This document shows, one piece after another, positions 53,116 to 60,936 of a stretch of DNA of 64,000 nt. The DNA is from Sphingobacterium sp. xlx-96 (GTDB taxonomy: Bacteria > Bacteroidota > Bacteroidia > Sphingobacteriales > Sphingobacteriaceae): NCBI RefSeq assembly GCF_011007365.1, contig NZ_WFKM01000015.1, positions 87,174 through 151,173 of the forward strand, given 5' to 3'. The notes under the pieces are model-generated. The model was not told the origin of the DNA and did not search any database. It worked only from the letters and a program-made list of their open reading frames with translations. Numbering within the stretch: position 1 is the first letter of the stretch; every line of letters begins with the position of its first letter. Both the position numbers and the translations under genes were made by a program.

Positions 53116-54507
53116 TTAAGATCCCGAAGGTGAAATAAATGTAGTCTTTAATGTCTCGACCACCTCGCCTTCGGATACGACATTTACACGTATATCTGTT
53201 TTGTACTTATCAAAAATACCTTTTTCGCCTATTAAAAAGAAGCTCAGTTTTGCGGATCCATCTTTTGAAAGTTTGCCTACATTATTAACCAACTGGATAG
53301 TCAATTTAGAATCTTGAGGAACCAAGTCAAATGTGATTTCCTTGCCACTCTTATTAATCAATTCTAATGTATACAAATTACTGACAGTCCCATCCGTACG
53401 AATTTGGTATGTACTTCCAGTAGCACGTAACAAAGAACCTCCTATTAGCGAACGGTTGAATATCATAAACCCAAAGCCACCGATCAGAAAACACAATATT
53501 ATTGCATAAATAACATGACGAACACGGCTTTTCTTAAAGTCTTTCTTTCCTTCGATTTCACCCAACGAATAAAACCCGATCAAGCGCTTTGGTTTGTTGA
53601 TCTTTTCCATAACGGCATCGCAAGCATCAATACAAGCCGTACAGTTAACACACTCAAGCTGTATACCATTTCGGATATCTATACCTGTCGGGCATACGTG
53701 TACACATAAGTTACAGTCGATACAATCCCCCTTATTCGCATCAATTTCGCCTTTACGTTGTTTACCTCGAGGCTCTCCTCTTTTTTCATTGTAAGCTACT
53801 GTAAGACTTTGATCGTCGAGCAGCACTCCTTGAAACCTTCCGTAAGGACATATCGTGGTACACACAATCTCCCGCACAAAGGCAAATACAGCATAGAATA
53901 ATAAGGTGAAAATTACAATAGTAATCAATCCTCCTATATGACTATCGATAGGATCAGTGATTATCTTAAATAATGCCTCTACACCAATAATGTAAGAAAG
54001 AAAGATATTGGAGATTAAAAATGAAATAACTAAAAACACCGTATGTTTTAACAATTTCTTCCATGCCCGAGCGTCCGTATTAGGTCCGTTATCTAATTTT
54101 TTCTGTTGCGTCCAATCGCCCTCTATCCAATATTCGATCCGTCTAAAGACAAGCTCCATAAAGATAGTCTGAGGGCAGGTCCACCCACACCACACACGTC
54201 CAAAAATAGCCGTAAACAACACGATTCCTACAAGAACTATCAATGTTCCAAACACGAAAATATAAAGATCCTGAGGGAAAAACATATTTCCGAATATCGA
54301 GAACTTACGCTCAACGATATTAAACATCACAAAGGGATTGCCATTGATCTTAATGAAAGGAGCGGCAAATAGAAACAGTAGCAAACCATAGCCTACATAC
54401 TGTCGGGCATTATAAAATGTACCCGATGGTTTTTTAGCGTATATCCAAGTTCTCTTTTTCTCTTTCGAAGGTAATACTGGTCCTTTGTCATTTACTACTG
54501 CTTCCAT
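53116..54507 (-). CDS. ccoG: CcoG/FixG, cbb3 oxidase copper-assembly ferredoxin-like membrane protein
   Basis: The 463-residue protein has about five spans, the CGWTCPQTIFMELVFRR motif near residue 107 and two 4Fe-4S cluster motifs (CIDCNLCVHVCPTG and CVNCTACIDACDAV, about 265-310), then a C-terminal periplasmic domain with an Ig-like fold. The family reduces copper for the oxidase. An AGGAG lies 3 bases before the ATG. It follows ccoP by 31 bases. Confidence 0.95.
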   Translation of the reverse strand: MEAVVNDKGPVLPSKEKKRTWIYAKKPSGTFYNARQYVGYGLLLFLFAAPFIKINGNPFVMFNIVERKFSIFGNMFFPQDLYIFVFGTLIVLVGIVLFTAIFGRVWCGWTCPQTIFMELVFRRIEYWIEGDWTQQKKLDNGPNTDARAWKKLLKHTVFLVISFLISNIFLSYIIGVEALFKIITDPIDSHIGGLITIVIFTLLFYAVFAFVREIVCTTICPYGRFQGVLLDDQSLTVAYNEKRGEPRGKQRKGEIDANKGDCIDCNLCVHVCPTGIDIRNGIQLECVNCTACIDACDAVMEKINKPKRLIGFYSLGEIEGKKDFKKSRVRHVIYAIILCFLIGGFGFMIFNRSLIGGSLLRATGSTYQIRTDGTVSNLYTLELINKSGKEITFDLVPQDSKLTIQLVNNVGKLSKDGSAKLSFFLIGEKGIFDKYKTDIRVNVVSEGEVVETLKTTFISPSGS

Positions 54508-54538
54508 TGCTCCTAATAATTAAACACTATTGAAATTT

Positions 54539-55444
54539 CTATTTATTCGCAGTTGAATCAGTTGTGGTTTTGTTTGCATCATCGGCAGAGCCCCCCTCAG
54601 ATTCGTAGGCCTTAATTTCAACTCCCTCAGATGCTTTTGCATTAGCAGGCTTTGTATCTCTAAGTGTTAAAATATAACTACTTACCTCTGCTATTTGGCC
54701 GGGAGTCAAAGTTTGCTCCCATGGAACCATCCCCTTCTCAGGTACTCCATACTTAACCGTCTTAAATACATCTTTAATTTCTCCTCCATGTATCCAAAAT
54801 CTATCGGTTAAGTTAGGTCCGATTCCGCCTTCACCATTACCGCCATGACAAGCGACACAGTTAACAGCAAATATTGCTTTACCGGCTGGAGCCAGCGCAG
54901 CATCAAACAGAACAGAGCTCTCATCTATTAAATTAGCCGTTTGAGCAAGGTATTCCTGCTTTGTTTTTTCAGCCACGGCCAATTCCTGCAGATACTCCTG
55001 GTCTTGGTTCATTCCCCATCCAAAAACGTGGTACACCAAAAGATAGACAAAACCAAAGAGCACAGTAGAGTAAAATAAAGCATTAAACCAAGTTGGAATA
55101 GGATTATTCAATTCTTGGATCCCGTCATACTCATGATCGATAACCATATCTTTCTCTTCTTCAATAGGGCGTAGTTCCAATAGATTACTCCAGATCCTCC
55201 CCCACCTACCTTTTCCTTGAGCCTTCGCTAATCGCTTTATTTCATCCTCTTGTTTGGCGAGCTCTGGCATCGTGAGCCGAAGAATGGATTTCATTGCCTT
55301 ATTAACCACTATAGCTGAAAACAATAAGGTAATCATCACTACAATCAAAGCGATGATTAGGATATCGCTGTATAAATCGGCCGCCCCAAATTTCCATTGG
55401 GTAACACCTTCCACAGGTTCAGCAGCCATTAAAAATAAACTCAT
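54539..55444 (-). CDS. ccoP: cbb3-type cytochrome c oxidase subunit CcoP, one heme motif
   Basis: The 301-residue protein has two N-terminal spans (about 20-45, 120-140), the CcoP N-terminal-type domain with YDGIQELNNPIPTWFNALFY and a single c-type heme site CVACHGG near residue 196. Many CcoP proteins have two CxxCH motifs; I see only one. It carries electrons from the cytochrome pool to CcoNO. It overlaps ccoQ by four bases (ATGA). Confidence 0.93.
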   Translation of the reverse strand: MSLFLMAAEPVEGVTQWKFGAADLYSDILIIALIVVMITLLFSAIVVNKAMKSILRLTMPELAKQEDEIKRLAKAQGKGRWGRIWSNLLELRPIEEEKDMVIDHEYDGIQELNNPIPTWFNALFYSTVLFGFVYLLVYHVFGWGMNQDQEYLQELAVAEKTKQEYLAQTANLIDESSVLFDAALAPAGKAIFAVNCVACHGGNGEGGIGPNLTDRFWIHGGEIKDVFKTVKYGVPEKGMVPWEQTLTPGQIAEVSSYILTLRDTKPANAKASEGVEIKAYESEGGSADDANKTTTDSTANK

Positions 55445-55641
55445 AATTTCAAATTATCTTCAGATGAACACTTGGTTTTTTTCTCCGACTCGTCAAATGG
55501 TATATCCTTCATATACTGGATATAATCTTTCTTCATAAAAAACAACATGATACCAACCACTGCAAAGAAAATGATGAATATCCATAATGATGTGATTAGA
55601 TACATCTCATCACCATTTAAGTTTGTTATTTGTTTGAACAT
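55441..55641 (-). CDS. ccoQ: Small cbb3 oxidase subunit, CcoQ-like
   Basis: The 66-residue protein has one membrane span (about 14-36, LITSLWIFIIFFAVVGIMLFF) and then FMKKDYIQYMKDIPFDE, which fits CcoQ-type subunits by position and size. It lies between ccoNO and ccoP and overlaps ccoP by four bases. Confidence 0.82.
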   Translation of the reverse strand: MFKQITNLNGDEMYLITSLWIFIIFFAVVGIMLFFMKKDYIQYMKDIPFDESEKKTKCSSEDNLKL

Positions 55642-55674
55642 ATCTTTTTAACTTAATTGAATAATATTCAGTTC

Positions 55675-57819
55675 TTAATTCTCTGCAGAAACGGTCTGAT
55701 CTGCTGTAGTCTTTACTTCAGCCTTTATATCTGTGCCGAGACGTTGCAAATAAGCGATAAGCGCTATGATCTCACGATCAGCTTTTACATTCACCTGATT
55801 AGAGGCTAAATCCTTCGCAATCATCTGTGCTTGTTTTTCTGCATTTGCTACAGCATTGTCCACATCCGAGTTAGAGTACGGTACACCTAATATCCGCATC
55901 GCATTCATTTTAGCGACCAGTGTACTGTTGTCTAGCTGTTGATCAATTAACCAAGGGTAGGGAGGCATAATACTTCCCGGAGAAGTAATAGTCGGATCCA
56001 ACATATGGTCAAAGTGCCATTTATTAGGATACTTACCTCCTACACGATGTAAATCGGGACCAGTACGTTTTGACCCCCATAAGAACGGCATATCGTAAAC
56101 ATATTCGCCAGCTTTACTATACTCTCCATAACGTGACGTCTCAGACCGGAAAGGCCTTACTGCTTGTGTATGACAGTTGACACAACCTTCTTTAATATAA
56201 AGATCCCTTCCCTGTAGTTCCAATGCCGTATAAGGTTGTACGCTTTTAATCGTAGGTATATTATCCTTAATCATAAAAGTAGGTACCATCTCCACTATCC
56301 CACCAATCAGAATAGCAATTAATGCCAACACCATAAAAAGAACCGGCTTCCGTTCTAATCGTCTATGGGACGAACGTTCGCTAACAGTAACTGGTATTAA
56401 GGCAGGAGCCTCTGCAGGCTCATTTGCTACAAGTTTCCCTGACTTCATTGTCTTCACCAGATTGTATGTCATAATAATAACACCTGTTAAATACAATGCT
56501 CCTCCTAACGCACGCATCATGTGCATGGGTAGGATTTCTAATGTTGTTGCAAGGAAATTAGGATATTTAAGAACACCTTCTGGCGTAAACTCTTTCCACA
56601 TCAACCCTTGTACAACTGCTGCCCAATACATAGGGATTGCGTAGAAAAGGATCCCTAATGTTCCTATCCAGAAATGCACATTGGCTAGTTTCTTTGAGTA
56701 AAGCTGAGTTTTATATATGCGAGGCAACAACCAATACAAGATAGCAAATGTCATAAAACCGTTCCAGCCTAGCGCCCCAATATGAACGTGTGCTACGATC
56801 CAGTCTGTAAAGTGAGCGATCGCATTTACTTGCTTCAATGACAGCATGGGGCCTTCAAACGTCGCCATCCCATAACAGGTCAAAGCAACAACCATAAACT
56901 TTAAGATAGGTTCGGCTCTGACTTTATCCCAAGCGCCACGCAACGTCAATAACCCGTTGATCATCCCTCCCCAAGATGGAGCGATCAACATGATCGAAAA
57001 CACAACCCCAAGAGATTGCACCCATGATGGTAAAGACGTATAAAGTAAATGGTGTGGTCCCGCCCATATATAAATAAAAATCAAGGACCAAAAGTGTAAG
57101 ATACTAAGCTTGTAAGAATAGACAGGCCTATTAGCCATTTTAGGCAAGAAATAATACATCATCCCTAAAAATGGTGTCGTTAAAAAGAACGCTACCGCAT
57201 TATGTCCATACCACCACTGTACCAACGCATCCTGCACCCCAGCGTACACATAAACACTTTTCCAGAAACCCACTGGTAATTGGATCGAATTAACAATATG
57301 TAAGACGGCTACGGTGACAAAAGTCGCTATATAAAACCACACAGCGACATACATATGACGCTCCCTTCGTTTTATAATAGTACCAAACATATTGATACCG
57401 AACACCACCCAAATCAATGTAATACCAATATCTATAGGCCACTCCATCTCTGCATATTCATGCGAACTGGTAAAACCTAAAGGTAGCGTAATCGCCGATG
57501 CAACAATAATAAATTGCCATCCCCAAAAATGGATCTTACTCAACACATCACTAAACATCCTTGCTTTCAGTACCCGTTGTAAAGAGTAATATACTCCCAT
57601 AAAAATGGCGTTACCAACGAAAGCGAAAATGACCGCGTTGGTGTGTACCGGACGCACCCTACCAAAGGTGGTGTACTGCGTCATAAAATTCATCGCTGGC
57701 CATATCAACTGCATCGCTATTAGTAAACCAATAGACATGCCGACGATACCCCAGACAATTGTTGCAATCCCGAAGTTGCGTACAATCCTGTTGTCGTAAT
57801 TAAATTGCTCTAGCTGCAT
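55675..57819 (-). CDS. ccoN: Fused cbb3 oxidase subunits I and II (CcoNO)
   Basis: The 714-residue protein begins with the heme-copper oxidase subunit I (about 1-480, twelve spans, with metal-ligand His regions WQFIIVASA and WWYGHNAVAFFLT, HHLLYTSLP, FTDWIVAHVHIGALGWNG). A linker and one span (about 510-535) are followed by a CcoO-type heme c domain with GCVNCHTQAVRPFRSE near residue 565. The fusion of N and O is known in Bacteroidota. It reduces O2 to water with high affinity and pumps protons. It heads the operon and has a promoter and a CRP/FNR-like site upstream. ccoI and ccoS are not seen. Confidence 0.96.
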   Translation of the reverse strand: MQLEQFNYDNRIVRNFGIATIVWGIVGMSIGLLIAMQLIWPAMNFMTQYTTFGRVRPVHTNAVIFAFVGNAIFMGVYYSLQRVLKARMFSDVLSKIHFWGWQFIIVASAITLPLGFTSSHEYAEMEWPIDIGITLIWVVFGINMFGTIIKRRERHMYVAVWFYIATFVTVAVLHIVNSIQLPVGFWKSVYVYAGVQDALVQWWYGHNAVAFFLTTPFLGMMYYFLPKMANRPVYSYKLSILHFWSLIFIYIWAGPHHLLYTSLPSWVQSLGVVFSIMLIAPSWGGMINGLLTLRGAWDKVRAEPILKFMVVALTCYGMATFEGPMLSLKQVNAIAHFTDWIVAHVHIGALGWNGFMTFAILYWLLPRIYKTQLYSKKLANVHFWIGTLGILFYAIPMYWAAVVQGLMWKEFTPEGVLKYPNFLATTLEILPMHMMRALGGALYLTGVIIMTYNLVKTMKSGKLVANEPAEAPALIPVTVSERSSHRRLERKPVLFMVLALIAILIGGIVEMVPTFMIKDNIPTIKSVQPYTALELQGRDLYIKEGCVNCHTQAVRPFRSETSRYGEYSKAGEYVYDMPFLWGSKRTGPDLHRVGGKYPNKWHFDHMLDPTITSPGSIMPPYPWLIDQQLDNSTLVAKMNAMRILGVPYSNSDVDNAVANAEKQAQMIAKDLASNQVNVKADREIIALIAYLQRLGTDIKAEVKTTADQTVSAEN

Positions 57820-57844
57820 TACATTTCATATTTGATTTTCAATA

Positions 57845-57875
57845 TAAAAGTATAGACAAAAATTTGACATTCCAA
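57845..57875 (-). promoter_or_regulatory. ccoNO promoter, TTG-N20-TACTTTTA
   Basis: Read leftward, TTG (57875-57873), 20 bases, then TACTTTTA (57852-57845), one base off TAnnTTTG. Transcription would begin near 57838-57842. Confidence 0.5.
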
Positions 57876-57893
57876 TGATACACAGCTATAATA

Positions 57894-57913
57894 AAAGTGA
57901 TTTTCGTCACTTT
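57894..57913. promoter_or_regulatory. CRP/FNR-type palindrome upstream of ccoNO
   Basis: AAAGTGA (57894-57900), 6 bases, TCACTTT (57907-57913): the core GTGA-N6-TCAC is the CRP-family pattern. Its centre (57903.5) is about 61-65 bases upstream of the predicted ccoNO transcription start, a typical activator position. It overlaps nothing else. Confidence 0.55.
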
Positions 57914-57941
57914 CTTTCTTTTTTAAATATCAAGCAAAAAA

Positions 57942-57968
57942 AAGAGACATATACGATATATGTCTCTT
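57942..57968 (-). terminator. Terminator after the lytic transglycosylase gene
   Basis: AAGAGACATATA and TATATGTCTCTT pair around CGA, and read leftward a run of T follows, 28 bases past the stop codon. Confidence 0.85.
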
Positions 57969-57995
57969 GATTTTTAGTCTGTTAATAGATCTATT

Positions 57996-58751
57996 TTAGA
58001 TTCGATACCCGTGCTTTCCAGGATTTTCAATAACCGCTTTCACGGAAACAAGTTTGTATACGTAAGAAGCGGTCTCTGAGTTTAGACGTAGTTTAAAATA
58101 ATTATCTTCCTTTTGTCTACGCATAGAAGCCTTTAAACTCCCACCGCCAACGTTATACGCTGCTGCTACTAGCGTCCAATCTCCAAATTCTTCGTAAAGT
58201 GACTTCAGATAACGAGCAGCTGCATGTGTAGACTTTAGAAAATCAACACGCTCATCTACCTTACCATTAACACGTAAGCCATACAACCTCGCTGTAGCAG
58301 GCATAAATTGCCAGTATCCACCAGCACCCTTGTGTGATGTAACTCGTGCATCAAGTCCACTTTCTACCAGTGGAATGTACTTAAAATCCTCAGGTATTCC
58401 ATAAGATTTAAGGATGGATGCAATTTGCGGAAGATACTTATCGGCTTTTTTGTGCATTTGATAAGACTGTTGTCTTTTAAAGGAAAACTTGGAAAGATAT
58501 TTACCAAGTTTCTGCTTGACGGTTGTGAGCTCCGTAGGAATACTTTCGTTTGCGAAAGTGAGAGAATTAACATAATCCTCATTTGAATTTGACATTGAGC
58601 TTACTTTTTCTTCCTTCAACCTTTCAGCGTGCTCTAACATCAATTTTTTGAACGGATTTTCAAAAGAATCCAGTTGCGGATTTGAATACAATCTCGATAA
58701 AACCATTATCGAAAAAATTGCACTAATACATAATACTTTTTTTCTAATCAT
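57996..58751 (-). CDS. Lytic transglycosylase, SLT domain
   Basis: The 251-residue protein has an N-terminal signal or anchor (about 5-22) and an SLT domain (about 105-245) with catalytic Glu in YIPLVESGL, GGYWQFMPATARLYGL and AAYNVGGGSL. It cleaves the glycan strands of peptidoglycan in the periplasm. A strong promoter gives a leader of about 65 bases. No LysM repeats are visible. Confidence 0.93.
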   Translation of the reverse strand: MIRKKVLCISAIFSIMVLSRLYSNPQLDSFENPFKKLMLEHAERLKEEKVSSMSNSNEDYVNSLTFANESIPTELTTVKQKLGKYLSKFSFKRQQSYQMHKKADKYLPQIASILKSYGIPEDFKYIPLVESGLDARVTSHKGAGGYWQFMPATARLYGLRVNGKVDERVDFLKSTHAAARYLKSLYEEFGDWTLVAAAYNVGGGSLKASMRRQKEDNYFKLRLNSETASYVYKLVSVKAVIENPGKHGYRI

Positions 58752-58822
58752 TCACTCCCTTAATGCTACCCTATCCACGACAACTGTCGATCAAAAGATA
58801 GCTTGGTCCATTTATGAAGGGT

Positions 58823-58853
58823 CAAAGGTATAAACTATTACATTAAAAAACAA
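58823..58853 (-). promoter_or_regulatory. Promoter of the lytic transglycosylase gene, TTG-N20-TACCTTTG
   Basis: Read leftward, TTG (58853-58851), 20 bases, TACCTTTG (58830-58823). Full consensus at both elements. Confidence 0.7.
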
Positions 58854-58961
58854 ACACTTATAAATCTAGCTATAATATGAATATCTAAAAACAACCTCTT
58901 AACGCCACTTAAACAAAGAAAATAGAAAGCAAAAAAAAATCCATAATTACATTATTTTGAG

Positions 58962-58969
58962 TACCTTTG
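58962..58969 (+). promoter_or_regulatory. -7 element of the pseudouridine synthase gene
   Basis: TACCTTTG matches TAnnTTTG and ends 24 bases before the ATG at 58994. Its TTG would be an in-frame false start. Confidence 0.5.
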
Positions 58970-58993
58970 TACCTCTATTTTTATTTAAAAATT

Positions 58994-60337
58994 ATGCCAT
59001 TCAAAAATCAACGGAACAGTCGAGATGACAACTCCAGAAAACAAAGAAGCAACTCAGAAAACTTCAAATCCAAAGGTAGTTTTGGAAGAAAAAGCACGAA
59101 TCCTAGAGGTGAGAGCTTCGGTAAACCATCTTTTTCTAAAGACAACAAAGAAGAAAAAACATCATTTGGAAAATCCAGTTTTGGCAAAAGCAAATTCGAA
59201 GAAGGGAGATCTTTTAGCAAAGGTTCATTCACAAAAGGTAGATCCGAAGAAGGAAAGTCTTTTAACAGAAGTTCCTTCTCAAGAAGTGGATCCGAAGAAG
59301 GAAAGTCTTTCAACAAAAGTTCCTTCGCTAGAAAAAGTTCAGACAATGACAGGTCTAATAATAAATCATCCTTCTCTAAAGACAGATTTGAAGAGAAAAG
59401 GTCTACTGGCAAACACTCAAAATTCTCAAAATCAAGTTCTGCTGCTTTTGACCGATCTAAGGATGGCGAATCAAGAGACAACAGAAATTTCAAAAAAGGC
59501 AGAAAACGTATATTTAGTGACGAATATAAAGAACAGAAGGAAAACAATGACTTCAAGTATTCGGATAAACATAAATTTAGGCCTGCTCATAAACCTGCAA
59601 ATCACGAGGTTGAGGACGATGGCTTAATTCGACTTAATCGGTACATTTCGAACTCTGGAATATGTTCAAGAAGAAAAGCTGATGAATTGATTAGTGCAGG
59701 CGTAATTTCTGTGAATGGTGAAGCGGTAACCGAATTAGGCACAAAAGTAGATCCTGCTAAAGACGAAATCCGTTATAATAACGAACGATTGAAACGCGAA
59801 AAAATGGTTTACGTCTTATTAAACAAACCAAAAGATTATATTACTACCACAGATGATCCACAAGAGCGTCGTACTGTCATGGAGCTTGTTTCAAAGGCTA
59901 CTAAAGAAAGAATATATCCTGTAGGTCGGTTAGATAGAAATACCACCGGGTTATTACTAATGACAAATGATGGTAACCTTGCTGACAAACTATCCCATCC
60001 AAAGAACAACATTACCAAAATCTATCAGGTTGAGTTAAATAAAAGTCTTACCCAGGGTGACTTTAATAAAATAGAGTTTGGTCTAGAACTTGAGGACGGC
60101 TTTATCAAGCCAGATGATTTGAGTTATGTACAAGGAGCTTCAAAACGTGAAGTTGGTATACAAATCCATTCGGGAAAAAACAGGATTGTACGTCGCATTT
60201 TTGAATCCTTAGGATATGAAGTTATAAAACTCGATCGGGTTGTATACGCTAGTCTAACAAAGAAAGACTTACCTAGAGGGCGTTGGAGGTATCTTGAAGA
60301 AAAAGAACTCATTCAGTTGAAACATCTGATAAAATAA
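58994..60337 (+). CDS. RluB/RsuA-family rRNA pseudouridine synthase with repetitive N-terminal tail
   Basis: The ATG at 58994 gives 447 residues. The first ~205 are low complexity, rich in Ser, Lys, Arg, Phe and Gly, with near-identical 16-residue units (RSEEGKSFNRSSFSR, GSEEGKSFNKSSFAR; DNA period 48 bases near 59241 and 59289). An S4 RNA-binding domain (about 210-265, RLNRYISNSGICSRRKADEL) and the synthase domain (about 275-440) follow, with catalytic Asp in PVGRLDRNTTGLLLMTND. It would convert uridine to pseudouridine in 23S or 16S rRNA. The tail probably binds RNA unspecifically. Confidence 0.93.
   Translation: MPFKNQRNSRDDNSRKQRSNSENFKSKGSFGRKSTNPRGESFGKPSFSKDNKEEKTSFGKSSFGKSKFEEGRSFSKGSFTKGRSEEGKSFNRSSFSRSGSEEGKSFNKSSFARKSSDNDRSNNKSSFSKDRFEEKRSTGKHSKFSKSSSAAFDRSKDGESRDNRNFKKGRKRIFSDEYKEQKENNDFKYSDKHKFRPAHKPANHEVEDDGLIRLNRYISNSGICSRRKADELISAGVISVNGEAVTELGTKVDPAKDEIRYNNERLKREKMVYVLLNKPKDYITTTDDPQERRTVMELVSKATKERIYPVGRLDRNTTGLLLMTNDGNLADKLSHPKNNITKIYQVELNKSLTQGDFNKIEFGLELEDGFIKPDDLSYVQGASKREVGIQIHSGKNRIVRRIFESLGYEVIKLDRVVYASLTKKDLPRGRWRYLEEKELIQLKHLIK
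59241..59336 (+). repeat. 48-base tandem repeat in the pseudouridine synthase tail
   Basis: GATCCGAAGAAGGAAAGTCT starts at 59241 and again at 59289, each followed by near-identical codons for 16 residues. More distant related units flank it on both sides. Confidence 0.75.
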
Positions 60338-60374
60338 AACTAAAGTCTCGACAATGTCGAGACTTTAGTTTTTT
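60336..60374 (+). terminator. Terminator after the pseudouridine synthase gene
   Basis: AAAACTAAAGTCTCGA and TCGAGACTTTAGTTTT form a long stem followed by T. The outer AAAACTAAAG arm also occurs in the next terminator at 60898. Confidence 0.88.
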
Positions 60375-60434
60375 CCAGACCACATAAAATTCACGTAAAG
60401 ATTCGTATTTTTATTGATTAATTAAAGAAGAGCT

Positions 60435-60902
60435 ATGACAGACCCTAAAACACTCACTTCCGTTGCTGAATTTCACCAAACTTTCCAGCATCCTATTCTT
60501 GAGACACCTCAAATTCCTTCAGAAAGCAGATGCAAATTAAGGGTTTCTCTAATTGAAGAAGAATTAAAAGAACTTGAGGAAGCTATACAAGATAATAACA
60601 TCGTTGAGATTGCGGATGCCCTATGCGACATACAATACGTATTATCTGGTGCAATATTAGAATTTGGTCTGAAAGACAAATTCAGTGCGCTATTTGAAGA
60701 GGTACAACGCTCCAACATGAGTAAGGCTTGCAAAAGTGAAGATGAAGCTATTGCGACACAAGCACACTACAAAGCAAAAGGAGTAGATTCTTATTACAAA
60801 GAAGTAGACGGTAAATTTTTGGTATTCAGAAATGGAGATCATAAAACCCTTAAGTCCGTAAATTACTCCCCTGCAGACCTTAAGTCCATTATAGAACAAT
60901 AA
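60435..60902 (+). CDS. MazG-like nucleoside triphosphate pyrophosphohydrolase
   Basis: The 155-residue protein has the all-alpha NTP pyrophosphohydrolase pattern: metal-binding glutamates in LIEEELKELEEA (about 38-49) and the Glu/Asp pair in VEIADALCDIQYV (about 56-68). It probably hydrolyses a non-canonical or surplus nucleotide; the substrate is unknown. It has its own terminator and is convergent with the T9SS cargo gene. Confidence 0.87.
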   Translation: MTDPKTLTSVAEFHQTFQHPILETPQIPSESRCKLRVSLIEEELKELEEAIQDNNIVEIADALCDIQYVLSGAILEFGLKDKFSALFEEVQRSNMSKACKSEDEAIATQAHYKAKGVDSYYKEVDGKFLVFRNGDHKTLKSVNYSPADLKSIIEQ

Positions 60903-60936
60903 AACTAAAGCGATCATTGATCGCTTTAGTTTTATT
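60898..60936. terminator. Bidirectional terminator, MazG-like / T9SS cargo
   Basis: AAAACTAAAGCGATCA and TGATCGCTTTAGTTTT form a near-perfect palindrome with A and T flanks. Confidence 0.85.

Noticed and set aside
59241..59336. CRISPR-like repeat
   Set aside because: The repeat is in a coding sequence with a 48-base period and keeps the reading frame; there are no spacers.
59008..59627. Long frames on both strands over the repetitive tail
   Set aside because: They arise because the repetitive purine-rich tail has few stops in other frames; the sense frame continues into a real S4/synthase protein.
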